Origin: CBFFRJ01 sp051486985
Lineage (GTDB): Bacteria; Pseudomonadota; Gammaproteobacteria; Enterobacterales; Enterobacteriaceae
Direction: 5' to 3'
DNA: 64,000 nt
NCBI RefSeq assembly: GCF_051486985.1
Contig: NZ_JAHVDV010000007.1
Span: 62,001-126,000 of the forward strand
How positions within the stretch are numbered: the stretch's first letter is position 1; each line of letters starts with the position of its first letter. The notes beneath the pieces were generated by a model. It ran no database searches. It had not been told where the DNA came from and saw only the letters and a list, made by a program, of their open reading frames with translations. Made by a program: the position numbers and the translations under genes. Shown piece after piece: positions 17,305 to 24,345 of this stretch.

Positions 17305-17544
17305 ATGACGAAGACCAGCGTGCGTATTGGCGCATTTGAAATCGATGATGCCGAGTTGCAGGGCGAAACTCAGGGTGAACGTACTTTGCGCATCCCCTGC
17401 TCATCCGACCCGGATCTTTGTATGCAACTTGATGCCTGGGACGCGGATACCAGCATTCCGGCGATCCTTGACGGCGAACATTTTGTACTGTACCGCGAGC
17501 ATTACGATCAACAATCTGACACCTGGATCATGCGCCTTGCCTGA
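17305..17544 (+). CDS. yebV: YebV, DUF1480 small protein
   Basis: A 79-residue acidic soluble protein matching E. coli YebV, including FEIDDAELQG and the ending SDTWIMRLA. Function is unknown. Start ATG 17305 is preceded by GGAGAG at a good distance; an earlier in-frame ATG at 17152 lies inside rsmF and was rejected. A hairpin follows the stop. Confidence 0.92.
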   Translation: MTKTSVRIGAFEIDDAELQGETQGERTLRIPCSSDPDLCMQLDAWDADTSIPAILDGEHFVLYREHYDQQSDTWIMRLA

Positions 17545-17553
17545 TTCATCGGG

Positions 17554-17576
17554 AACCCGTCCGTAAGACGGGTTAT
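17554..17576 (+). terminator. Probable terminator of yebV
   Basis: AACCCGTC-CGTAA-GACGGGTT is a perfect stem ten bases after the yebV stop. The T tract is weak (ATTTA), so efficiency is uncertain. Confidence 0.55.
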
Positions 17577-17648
17577 TTACCCGCTTCATTTCCCCTGTCA
17601 CCGTTCATCCCCTACACTTAGTCCAGGTTGTCATGGTCTGAGGATGTA

Positions 17649-17840
17649 ATGTTCGCGCTGGTTCTTTTTGTTTGCTATCTGGATGGTGGATGCGACGAAA
17701 TCGTCGTTGATGTGTTCAACACTGAGAAGCAGTGCATGGTGGCAATGGACGTTCAACGTCTGCGCTATGGTGGATGCTTTCCGGTTGAAGATTTCATTGA
17801 TGGTTTCTGGCAACCCGCACAGGAATACAGTGATTTTTAA
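17649..17840 (+). CDS. yebW: YebW, small protein of unknown function
   Basis: A 63-residue protein matching E. coli YebW. It has a hydrophobic start (MFALVLFVCYL) and four cysteines (CYL, GGC, KQC, GGC) that may pair if the protein is exported. ATG at 17649 matches the family start; an earlier ATG would add seven residues. Its stop codon directly abuts the stop of the convergent pphA, leaving no room for a separate terminator. Confidence 0.9.
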   Translation: MFALVLFVCYLDGGCDEIVVDVFNTEKQCMVAMDVQRLRYGGCFPVEDFIDGFWQPAQEYSDF

Positions 17841-18485
17841 CTACTGCACGCGCACCAGCGTCAGCGCGCCGCCAAATACGGCTCCGGTGTCGATATAGTG
17901 CTGGTTTTCCACATCAAGCCGCTGTTTCAGCGGCGTATGGCCGAACCAGAAGTGTTCGGCACCATAGATAAACTCCCCCTTGCCGGCGAGATGCCGGGTT
18001 AGCCGCTCCCGGTTCCACAATACCGCCGCTTCGTTGATTGTCTGTTGCCATTTATAACGTGGTGCCGGGTAGTCAGCATGGGCAATAATATGAGTGCCGC
18101 TCTGGCTATGCAGTTCAATAATAAGCGGCCACGATGCGCTGTCGAGCAGGAGCGCCTCAGCCTGCTGTTTATGCCCGGAACTTAACGTTGTAAACCAACT
18201 GCCACCATTCAAAAGCCATAAGGTTTCATCACCTTTCTGAAGTGCCTCCATCGCCATCTGTTCATGGTTGCCGCGCACGGTTCTGAACCAGGGTTTTTTT
18301 ATTAATTCCAGACATGCGAGGCTCTCCGGACCACGGTCGATGAGATCGCCCACAGCAATTAACAAATCCTGCCAGGGATCGAAGTGCTGCTCGCGTAATT
18401 GCTCAGTCAGTTGCCTCAGGCATCCGTGCACATCACCCACAATCCAGATATAACGCCATCTTTTACCGTCGATACGCAGATACAT
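17841..18485 (-). CDS. pphA: PphA, serine/threonine protein phosphatase 1
   Basis: A 214-residue PPP-family metallophosphatase. Motifs GDVHGC, GDLIDRG and GNHEQM supply the metal-binding and catalytic residues, with later histidines in IAHADYP and FGHTPL. In E. coli it is heat-inducible and linked to signalling of misfolded proteins. It is convergent with yebW. Downstream of its promoter, E. coli has sdsR/ryeA at once, but here about 4.4 kb of extra DNA intervenes. Confidence 0.95.
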   Translation of the reverse strand: MYLRIDGKRWRYIWIVGDVHGCLRQLTEQLREQHFDPWQDLLIAVGDLIDRGPESLACLELIKKPWFRTVRGNHEQMAMEALQKGDETLWLLNGGSWFTTLSSGHKQQAEALLLDSASWPLIIELHSQSGTHIIAHADYPAPRYKWQQTINEAAVLWNRERLTRHLAGKGEFIYGAEHFWFGHTPLKQRLDVENQHYIDTGAVFGGALTLVRVQ

Positions 18486-18661
18486 ATTTCTCTCCCCCTG
18501 ATATTTAGTATAGAGAGAGGTCTTGACTGTGCCTGTTTATTAAAAAACATGCGATTAACCTCAATCTCCCCTAAACGAACCGGAAATAAAAGTCAGCACC
18601 GCTTCAGTTTATAATTCTTCACTCTTTAGAATGGTATTTGAAACATTGAGAGGTGCTTATC

Positions 18662-19603
18662 GTGTCAAATATCAGTCTGCAAACAAAAACGCTGCCATCA
18701 ACCCGCAGACAAATTATCAGTGAACTGGTTACCGGTCGTTTAATTCCTGGGCCTATCTGGCGTAAGCGAGAGTATCGTTTTAAGTTTTTATTGCGCTCAC
18801 TGCTGTTCTGGCCCTCGACCGTCAGGATGCTCAGCGCACTGGCACAGCGCCCCAATTTTGAAGAGATGCTTCATGCGCAGGTTACCCTTCCGAGTAAATC
18901 TCACCGTCAGTATCTGACTCTGGGTCTGAATGCTTCGCGCCGCGCCGATGCGATTGTGAGCCATTATGCATGGCTTGATTCGCAACTCTCTGCCCGGGCT
19001 GCAGACGCGCTGACGGCAACAGCGCCACAGCAAATCCTGCAGTTTACGGGGCGCAATGAAGCCCATTTTTACGTATGTGCCTCAGGGGCGCACAAAGCAG
19101 AGCGTGAAGGTGAAAGCACGCTGTGGCTTTATGACGGTAACGATGCGCTGCTGGCAAGCGTGACGTTCAGCGTGACGGTTGAAAAAGGTATTCGCACGTT
19201 AATGATTGGCGGGCTGCAGGGACCACGCAAAAATGTTTCTCATGAGGCCATTAAAATTGCGACCAAAGCCTGCCACGGTATATTCCCCAAGCGTTTACTT
19301 CTTGAAGCGTTATGGCAGATGTGTGCCAGCACCGATATTAAAGCAATGTATGGCGTGAGTGATAACGGTCATGTCTTTCGTGCGTGGCGATACCGTTTCA
19401 GTAAAGGCCGGGATTTCCATGCCAGTTACGATGAATTCTGGGCCTCCATTGAGGGTATCAAAAGTGATAAATATCGCTGGCGTTTACCCATGCAGATGGC
19501 GCGTAAGCCACTGGAGGATATCGCCAGTAAAAAAAGAGCAGAATATCGCCGACGCTTTGAATTACTCGATGAAATACAGTCCTCACTGCATAATTTTTTC
19601 TAA
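18662..19603 (+). CDS. VirK/YbjX-family (DUF535) protein
   Basis: A 313-residue soluble protein that resembles the VirK/YbjX family over its whole length, with conserved segments such as LWLYDGNDALLASVTFSV, GGLQGPRK and RAWRYRFSKG. VirK in Shigella and Salmonella is linked to virulence and to resistance against cationic peptides, but its biochemical activity is unknown. GTG at 18662 is preceded by GAGAGG nine bases upstream; GTG at 18653 would leave no spacing. E. coli K-12 has no gene here, so this is accessory, though ybjX exists elsewhere in K-12. Confidence 0.8.
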   Translation: MSNISLQTKTLPSTRRQIISELVTGRLIPGPIWRKREYRFKFLLRSLLFWPSTVRMLSALAQRPNFEEMLHAQVTLPSKSHRQYLTLGLNASRRADAIVSHYAWLDSQLSARAADALTATAPQQILQFTGRNEAHFYVCASGAHKAEREGESTLWLYDGNDALLASVTFSVTVEKGIRTLMIGGLQGPRKNVSHEAIKIATKACHGIFPKRLLLEALWQMCASTDIKAMYGVSDNGHVFRAWRYRFSKGRDFHASYDEFWASIEGIKSDKYRWRLPMQMARKPLEDIASKKRAEYRRRFELLDEIQSSLHNFF

Positions 19604-19739
19604 GCAATACTGATAAGGCACGTTACGGTGCCTTGCCACCATCATTTATTTCTGGGCCGCCTTCGCCTTCCAGGATATATCGTTACGCGGCGCTATTTAA
19701 TGTTAGGGTATTCATTCCATTCCACGGCCCGGAGGGGCT

Positions 19740-19913
19740 ATTTCAAATTTAAAATTCATTTGCCCGGTTTGCGGCGGCAATCATTTTTTCTTTACACAGT
19801 TTTGCCCTGAAAAAACTCATTTACATGGCGCACTATGTTCAGTCTGCGGCGCGAGGGTAACGTTAAAAGCCTGTCTGCCAAAAAGACGTCGGTGGGTGAA
19901 ACCGGTTTGTTGA
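19740..19913 (+). CDS. Mini zinc-ribbon protein with apparent ATT start
   Basis: A 57-codon frame encodes two CxxC pairs (CPVCGG at about 8-13 and CSVCGA at 33-38), two further cysteines, and a basic Arg/Lys tail ending in WVKPVC. This is a plausible four-cysteine zinc ribbon. The frame is closed upstream by TAG at 19704 and contains no ATG, GTG or TTG before the first CxxC. ATT at 19740 sits four bases after a strong GGAGG, so initiation at ATT (as in infC) is the best reading. Alternatively a former ATG has mutated. I do not recognise a named homologue. Confidence 0.5.
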   Translation: MSNLKFICPVCGGNHFFFTQFCPEKTHLHGALCSVCGARVTLKACLPKRRRWVKPVC

Positions 19914-19993
19914 AAGTGAGGATAGCCCCGCACACAGGCACCACACTGAAGCAGCATTAAAAGCCGCACCCGGAACGGATGCAGCAGGAAGGA

Positions 19994-20212
19994 TTAGTAA
20001 AATTGCCTGATTGCCTGTTCCGTCTCACGGGCGCTGACCAGGTCAGAAAACTTTGCAATGAGGAATTCTTCCCCATCAAGCACGTAGGTTTCAATCGGGA
20101 GATCCAGGAAGGATCGCTGATCGTTTCGATAGCTGACTTTCTTCAGGTCATCATCAACAGAAAGATGTTCGACCTTGCCACCGGGGAGTATTACCACAAC
20201 ATCTTTGCTCAT
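19994..20212 (-). CDS. Small conserved-looking hypothetical protein (72 residues)
   Basis: A soluble 72-residue protein, mildly acidic, starting MSKDVVVILPGGKVEHL. A GAGGA ribosome binding site lies seven bases before ATG 20212, and codon use looks normal, so it is probably real. I recognise no domain. It stands alone between the zinc-ribbon frame and a 450-base non-coding stretch. Confidence 0.65.
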   Translation of the reverse strand: MSKDVVVILPGGKVEHLSVDDDLKKVSYRNDQRSFLDLPIETYVLDGEEFLIAKFSDLVSARETEQAIRQFY

Positions 20213-20661
20213 GTCGTTATCCTCAGTTTTGTTTAAATTGCATACGACAGTAGCACACCTTTTCGACCACCGTCTCTTGTTAAATTGTGCTTCGCCAGTT
20301 CGCCAGCCCCACCCGTTGGACAAAATAAAAAACGCTGGAGGTTTTCAGGCCAGATTGTGGTATGTCTAGTGTGCAGGTTTGGCACCATTGCCGGGTTGAA
20401 AATAGAAAACCTTGCAGTTCAGACGTATAAAAAAGACCGGCTACGATTCCTATCAAGGTTGCTTCCTATAAATCTCTTTCAATATCATTAAGTTAAACCG
20501 CTACACCTCTTGAAAACACTCTCCAATGCTTATCATTGCATCCATTCAGGATCAAACACTTGTGCTATTTTTTGAGTCTCCCTCGGAGTAATCTCGTGAT
20601 CTGATTTAGATCGTCAGATCAGCAGCACTAGCTACACTTGCAGAAATAAACTGGAGGTTCT
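20213..20661. other. Non-coding stretch upstream of yedK
   Basis: No supported gene. It contains a degenerate copy of the sdsR 3' end at 20426-20451. Just before yedK there is an inverted repeat, GATCTGA (20599-20605) with TCAGATC (20615-20621), which may be part of the yedK promoter region. Confidence 0.55.
20426..20451. repeat. Partial copy of the sdsR terminator region (att-like)
   Basis: This 26-base stretch matches 22863-22889, the 3' end of the sdsR gene. The shared blocks are TAT, an A run, GACCG and TACGATTCCT; the differences are one base less in the A run and two substitutions. The pairing arm that would complete the hairpin is missing, so it is a fragment and not a working terminator. 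The pair brackets about 2.4 kb of accessory DNA. Confidence 0.7.
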
Positions 20662-21333
20662 ATGTGCGGACGTTTTGCTCAAGCGCAGACGCGTGAAGAA
20701 TACCTGGCCTACCTGGCAGATGATAACGATCGCGATATTGCCTATGACCCCGAACCCATTGATCGTTACAACGCAGCCCCTGGCACAAAAGTATTGCTGC
20801 TGAGTGAACGCGACGAACTACTGCATTTGGACCCGGTCCACTGGGGATATGCGCCTGGCTGGTGGGATAAGCCCGCATTAATAAATGCACGTGTCGAAAC
20901 TGCGGCTACCAGCAGAATGTTTAAGCCACTATGGCAGCACGGCCGGGCGATCTGTTTCGCAGATGGCTGGTTCGAGTGGAAGAAGGAAGGTGATAAAAAA
21001 CAGCCCTACTTCATCCATCGTGCCGACGGTGAGCCAATTTTTATGGCTGCAATTGGCAGTACGCCGTTTGAGCGAGGCGATGAAGCTGAGGGTTTTTTGA
21101 TTGTGACCGCAGCCGCTGATAAAGGGCTGGTCGATATTCATGACAGAAGACCGTTGGTATTGTCACCGGACGCAGCCCGGGCATGGATGCGGCAGGATAT
21201 TGGCGGAAAGGCAGCGGAAGAGATAGCAGCCGACGGCGCAGTGACGGCTGACAAATTTATCTGGCACGCCGTCACGCGTGCGGTCGGGAATGTGAAGAAT
21301 CAGGGGGCGAACTTAATCGAACCGATAACATAA
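20662..21333 (+). CDS. yedK: YedK, SRAP/HMCES-family abasic-site shield
   Basis: A 223-residue SRAP protein that forms a covalent DNA-protein crosslink with abasic sites in single-stranded DNA. The catalytic set is intact: Cys2 (exposed after Met removal), Asn75, Glu105 and His160. Sequence is very close to E. coli YedK. TGGAGG just upstream supports the start. In E. coli K-12 yedK lies elsewhere, so its place in this islet suggests transposition or an extra copy. Confidence 0.93.
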   Translation: MCGRFAQAQTREEYLAYLADDNDRDIAYDPEPIDRYNAAPGTKVLLLSERDELLHLDPVHWGYAPGWWDKPALINARVETAATSRMFKPLWQHGRAICFADGWFEWKKEGDKKQPYFIHRADGEPIFMAAIGSTPFERGDEAEGFLIVTAAADKGLVDIHDRRPLVLSPDAARAWMRQDIGGKAAEEIAADGAVTADKFIWHAVTRAVGNVKNQGANLIEPIT

Positions 21334-21337
21334 ATCA

Positions 21338-21577
21338 TCAAATAACCGGGCAACCGTCCTCATCCGCCCGGTCTACAAAAAACGTGACCAGACCGATCAC
21401 CTGAGTTCCCTCCATACCCTCGCCCTCGTAAACGTCACCATCAGGCGTGACGAACGCCTGTCCATGCAGTCGTACTAACTGAAATCTAATGCTCCCTCCA
21501 ATAAGCAGAGTATCCCCCTGCTCGATTCTGGTCGGTTGCGTTTCCACAATCGCGTACCCGGTTGCGGTGTCTGTCAC
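21338..21577 (-). CDS. Hypothetical 79-residue protein, possibly coupled to an upstream mini-ORF
   Basis: An acidic soluble protein that starts at GTG and ends EDGCPVI. The stretch GDTLLIGGSIRFQLVRL and the later QVIGLVTFFVDRA vaguely recall the C-terminal sheet of S24/LexA-UmuD-like proteins, but no catalytic serine or lysine is identifiable, so I give no function. An 18-codon frame on the same strand (start ATG 21630) ends in a TGA that overlaps this GTG, which suggests translational coupling or a frameshifted ancestor. It is convergent with yedK, with four bases between stops. Confidence 0.5.
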   Translation of the reverse strand: MTDTATGYAIVETQPTRIEQGDTLLIGGSIRFQLVRLHGQAFVTPDGDVYEGEGMEGTQVIGLVTFFVDRADEDGCPVI

Positions 21578-21848
21578 TCCGGTTGTGGGGTTAACCGCAG
21601 ACTGTATTCAGGTCTCTTCAAAATCAACATTCGGGAATAAGCGCTCACTACAGAAGCAAGGAATCGTCCTTCTTCTCAATCAATAGCAGGTTCTATGAAG
21701 ACTCAGTTATCCCTGTCCCTTGCCATCGAACTGGCACCATCAATCACCGCGATTGTTAAGAGAGTCTCCCTGGCAATCAGTTTTTGGCTTCTTTATCGCT
21801 GCTCACTATTAAAGCCCCTCAGTGAGGCACTTCTGTATTTGATGGCAA

Positions 21849-21881
21849 TAAAAGCCACCAGCGGATGCCAGTGGCTTGGTA
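21849..21881 (-). terminator. Probable terminator of the 89-residue ORF
   Basis: On the minus strand AAGCCAC...GTGGCTTTTATT forms a seven-base stem with a 13-base loop and a short T tract, 17 bases after the stop of the next gene. Confidence 0.45.
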
Positions 21882-21897
21882 CAACCCAAATGATTAC

Positions 21898-22167
21898 TTA
21901 GTCAGTAGTAAGCATTACATACTCAGAAATCAATAGTGCCTTTTGCGAATACTCTGTTGCCAGCCGCTCAAGTTCATTGGCATCCATCTTTCCAGACTGT
22001 GAGTTTTTGATATAAGCAGCTATTACACATTCATGCAGCAAGATATAAGGGTTCTGGTTGATTATCTCTTTTATGGCCAGAAAAAATGTTGCCAGATCAT
22101 CGGTTTGCCCCGTATGCCAGGTTGGACGATTAAGCCATTCGTTTAACGCATCAAGACCCTTAAGCAT
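21898..22167 (-). CDS. Hypothetical 89-residue protein
   Basis: A soluble, mostly helical-looking protein beginning MLKGLDALNEWLNRPTW. AGGAGG seven bases before ATG 22167 is a perfect ribosome binding site, so the gene is very likely real. I recognise no family; a small immunity-like or regulatory protein is conceivable but unsupported. It lies inside the sdsR-flanked islet in AT-rich DNA unlike the backbone. Confidence 0.65.
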   Translation of the reverse strand: MLKGLDALNEWLNRPTWHTGQTDDLATFFLAIKEIINQNPYILLHECVIAAYIKNSQSGKMDANELERLATEYSQKALLISEYVMLTTD

Positions 22168-22318
22168 AAGACCTCCTGTTTGTGGAATCCCATTCTCCCA
22201 CCAAAGCAGTTATATCAAAAATTTTTTTGCATTATCACAGGCACTCATTGAATGCCTGCTGTAATGCTTGACAAATTTTATCAGTGATCACTTTCCTGAG
22301 AGGCCGGGTTATAGTGTT

Positions 22319-22564
22319 TTATAACCCTGGAGGAGCAATGAAAAAATGAAATGCATTCCACAGTGAAGGATTCATTGCCAAAAGACCTACCGAAAGGAAT
22401 GAAAATAGACATAAAGATGCCAAAAATATTAAAACTTTCTTTTTAAATAGGCTCCACTTTGAATAGATGAAATATGTAACTCCAATTATTATTACTGCCT
22501 GAGCAATATACGGCGTCCATGACAACGGGTAACCAAACATAAAATGGGGGAAAAACAGGATCAC
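22319..22564 (-). CDS. Small predicted membrane protein (81 residues), possibly the 3' part of a frameshifted gene
   Basis: Two membrane segments are visible (about residues 20-36 and 43-65) in a product starting VILFFPHFMFG if GTG 22564 is used. No ribosome binding site precedes it. A 29-codon hydrophobic frame (22561-22650) ends with a TGA that overlaps this GTG as GTGA. Either two peptides are translationally coupled, or one gene has a frameshift near 22565. No homologue recognised. Confidence 0.4.
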   Translation of the reverse strand: MILFFPHFMFGYPLSWTPYIAQAVIIIGVTYFIYSKWSLFKKKVLIFLASLCLFSFLSVGLLAMNPSLWNAFHFFIAPPGL

Positions 22565-22650
22565 ATTATTAATGTAAGAATAATCCCTGCCCCGCAAAAC
22601 ACGTTATCTGTAAAGGAAAGCAGTTCGGACCACACCCGCCGCCTTATCAT
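22561..22650 (-). CDS. 29-codon hydrophobic frame coupled to the next ORF
   Basis: Starts ATG 22650 (MIRRRVWSELL) and ends in a hydrophobic run before TGA. It has basic residues then a hydrophobic stretch, like a membrane protein N-terminus. There is no good ribosome binding site. If joined to the following frame it would give a membrane protein of about 110 residues. Weak as an independent gene. Confidence 0.25.
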   Translation of the reverse strand: MIRRRVWSELLSFTDNVFCGAGIILTLIM

Positions 22651-22801
22651 GAGATCAGGAGTCTGGCCACCAGAGTGTATTAAAAGGAGCGTGGAGAAGA
22701 ATTCGCGCAGCGATTACTCGGATATAAAAACATTGCTATGACAAAAAAATACCTGGACGCTCGCGGTGCGGAGTATGTTATGGTTTAGCCCTAGTATGTA
22801 G

Positions 22802-22834
22802 TTTTCGAGTAATTTTCGTGGAATTTCGAGGGAA
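22802..22834. repeat. Three 11-base iterons
   Basis: TTTTCGAGTAA, TTTTCGTGGAA and TTTCGAGGGAA follow one another head to tail with an 11-base period, close to one helical turn. They lie about 30 bases from the att-like sdsR end. Such spacing is typical of protein-binding arrays, but no binding protein is known. Confidence 0.5.
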
Positions 22835-22865
22835 GCGATAAAAACACGTTAGAAAACATACATAT

Positions 22866-22968
22866 AAAAAAAGACCGAATACGATTCCTGTATTCGGTCC
22901 AGGGAAATGGCTCTTGGGAGAGAGCCGTGCGCTAAAAGTTGGCATTAATGCAGGCTAAGTCGCCTTGC
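22866..22968 (-). ncRNA. sdsR: SdsR (RyeB), SigmaS-dependent small RNA
   Basis: The minus strand from 22968 to 22866 reads GCAAGGCGACTTAGCC... through GCATTAATGCC and ends in the hairpin GACCGAATAC...GTATTCGGTC with a U tract. This is near-identical to the 104-nt SdsR of E. coli and Salmonella, a stationary-phase Hfq-binding RNA that represses targets such as ompD, tolC and mutS. A SigmaS-type -10 box, CTATTCT, lies at 22975-22981, six bases before the expected 5' end. Confidence 0.95.
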
Positions 22969-22974
22969 ACTTTA

Positions 22975-22981
22975 AGAATAG
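22975..22981 (-). promoter_or_regulatory. SigmaS-type -10 element of sdsR
   Basis: CTATTCT on the minus strand fits the SigmaS -10 consensus CTAYACT with the diagnostic leading C, ending six bases upstream of the SdsR 5' end. Confidence 0.7.
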
Positions 22982-23124
22982 ATGACGACGTCAGGTTTTC
23001 CAGTTTGCCGCAAAAGCACGCTGAAAAATTAGGTTATCGTCACGCTTAAAAATGTTAAAACCGCAAGACTTCTTGATTAAGCCTTGCGGTTTTTTATTGT
23101 AAATCAAAAAGTTGAATTGTTTTT

Positions 23125-23460
23125 TTAACAAAGCGTCTCTGCTCGGGCAATAAAAGGCGCCAGGCTCATTTTTTCACCCGCACGGGCCGGATTATCGACC
23201 TGAATGACAGCGATTGGTTGTGCTGTCGTCTTACCGCTTTTCACCTGTTCTTCGGCTATATCATTCAGCGGATATTGCACCAGCGTGCTCGGGTTAATCA
23301 CATACAACGCCTTGCCCGGACGACAGGTAAGCATCACCTCTTCGCGGTTAAATGCCCAGTTGTCTTTCCCCATCTCAAAACGGCTCACCGTAATAACTGA
23401 TGGTGCCGCAGAGGCTGCTGCAGAAAAGGCCATTAATAATATCAATAGATTCTTTTTCAT
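23125..23460 (-). CDS. yebY: YebY, exported DUF2511 protein
   Basis: A 111-residue protein with a signal peptide (about 1-18, ending ASAAP). The mature part has two cysteines that could form a disulfide (MLTCRPG and the last residue Cys). It resembles E. coli YebY. Function is unknown, but the fixed linkage to yebZ (CopD-like) and yobA (CopC-like) points to periplasmic copper handling. It lies 12 bases after yebZ, so all three form one operon. Confidence 0.92.
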   Translation of the reverse strand: MKKNLLILLMAFSAAASAAPSVITVSRFEMGKDNWAFNREEVMLTCRPGKALYVINPSTLVQYPLNDIAEEQVKSGKTTAQPIAVIQVDNPARAGEKMSLAPFIARAETLC

Positions 23461-23472
23461 CGTTTCCCCGTC

Positions 23473-24342
23473 TCAGAAGGGTTCCCAGGTAGCAAACAGA
23501 CTTACCGCGCCCAGTACCAGCGCGCCCAGTACTACCTCAGTCCATGTCATAAAAATGAGTGTTTGTTGCGCAGACGAAGGTTTCCGGCTCAGACGCGGCA
23601 CCAGAACATACCTGTTCACTAACGCAATTGCCACCATTAGCAGGGCCAGCGCACTTTTGATCAACAGCATACGCCCCCAGTCAGTGCTCCAGGGCCATGA
23701 GATGCCCTGAATAAAGATCGTGTTCACTACCCCCGTTATCAATACACCTGCTACCGCCAGATGGCCGTACCGGGAGAATCCCATCAGCGCTGAAACCGAC
23801 TCATGTTGCCAGCGTCGTTGCGTAAGGCTCATACAATAAATGACTGGCAACAGACCTCCAAACCACATGGAGGCGCAGAGTAAATGAACCGCATGATTAG
23901 CGCGCTGCAGCAGGCCTGGCAGGCCATCCAGCATCGCGGCATGCCCGACGCCTGCCATTAACACTAACTGAGCGGCGCATAGCAGCATGAGGTTTCGCTG
24001 CAGCCAAGGGCGCATCATTGCAACGATCAGGGTGAAAACAGCAATGACTATTTGCCAGAGCCACACACCGCCGAACCGGGTGCCCGCTAAGGCGAACCAC
24101 GTTGCTGGCTGCCAGACATCCTGCCAGCCGTCCCCCATGATACCAGCCTGCAGAGGGTACATCAGAAGCGCACTCAGCGCGGTTAATACCAGGCAGATGC
24201 GTTGCAGCGTCCTGAAATCCCTGGCCATGACGCTCTGTAAAGCAGCAGGGGCCAGACGATTGATATAAAACGCTACGCCGAAACTCAGCATCAGAGCGCT
24301 GAAATGGATGAAACGCAACACCACATAACCTGAACTGAGCAT
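23473..24342 (-). CDS. yebZ: YebZ, CopD-family inner-membrane protein
   Basis: A 289-residue protein with about eight membrane helices and histidines near helix ends (FIHFSAL, VGHAAM, HAVHLLCASMW), as in the CopD family thought to pass copper across the inner membrane. Same organisation as E. coli YebZ. It starts three bases after the yobA stop, so translation is probably coupled. Copper transport is inferred from the family. Confidence 0.93.
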   Translation of the reverse strand: MLSSGYVVLRFIHFSALMLSFGVAFYINRLAPAALQSVMARDFRTLQRICLVLTALSALLMYPLQAGIMGDGWQDVWQPATWFALAGTRFGGVWLWQIVIAVFTLIVAMMRPWLQRNLMLLCAAQLVLMAGVGHAAMLDGLPGLLQRANHAVHLLCASMWFGGLLPVIYCMSLTQRRWQHESVSALMGFSRYGHLAVAGVLITGVVNTIFIQGISWPWSTDWGRMLLIKSALALLMVAIALVNRYVLVPRLSRKPSSAQQTLIFMTWTEVVLGALVLGAVSLFATWEPF

Positions 24343-24345
24343 GGG

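Larger units (their letters stand above)
22848..23096 (+). ncRNA. ryeA: RyeA (SraC), antisense partner of SdsR
   Basis: In E. coli and Salmonella, RyeA (about 250-275 nt) is transcribed opposite SdsR and spans it fully. Here the plus strand runs across the conserved sdsR region and ends in a strong hairpin at 23057-23096 (AAACCGCAAG...CTTGCGGTTT followed by T), consistent with its terminator. The 5' end is estimated from length only. RyeA pairs with and titrates SdsR. Confidence 0.6.

Noticed and set aside
21695..21901. 68-codon plus-strand frame in the islet
   Set aside because: Weak ribosome binding site (CAGG only) and a run of unrelated-looking residues; it covers the terminator hairpin of the opposite gene. 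A real gene cannot be excluded but is not supported.
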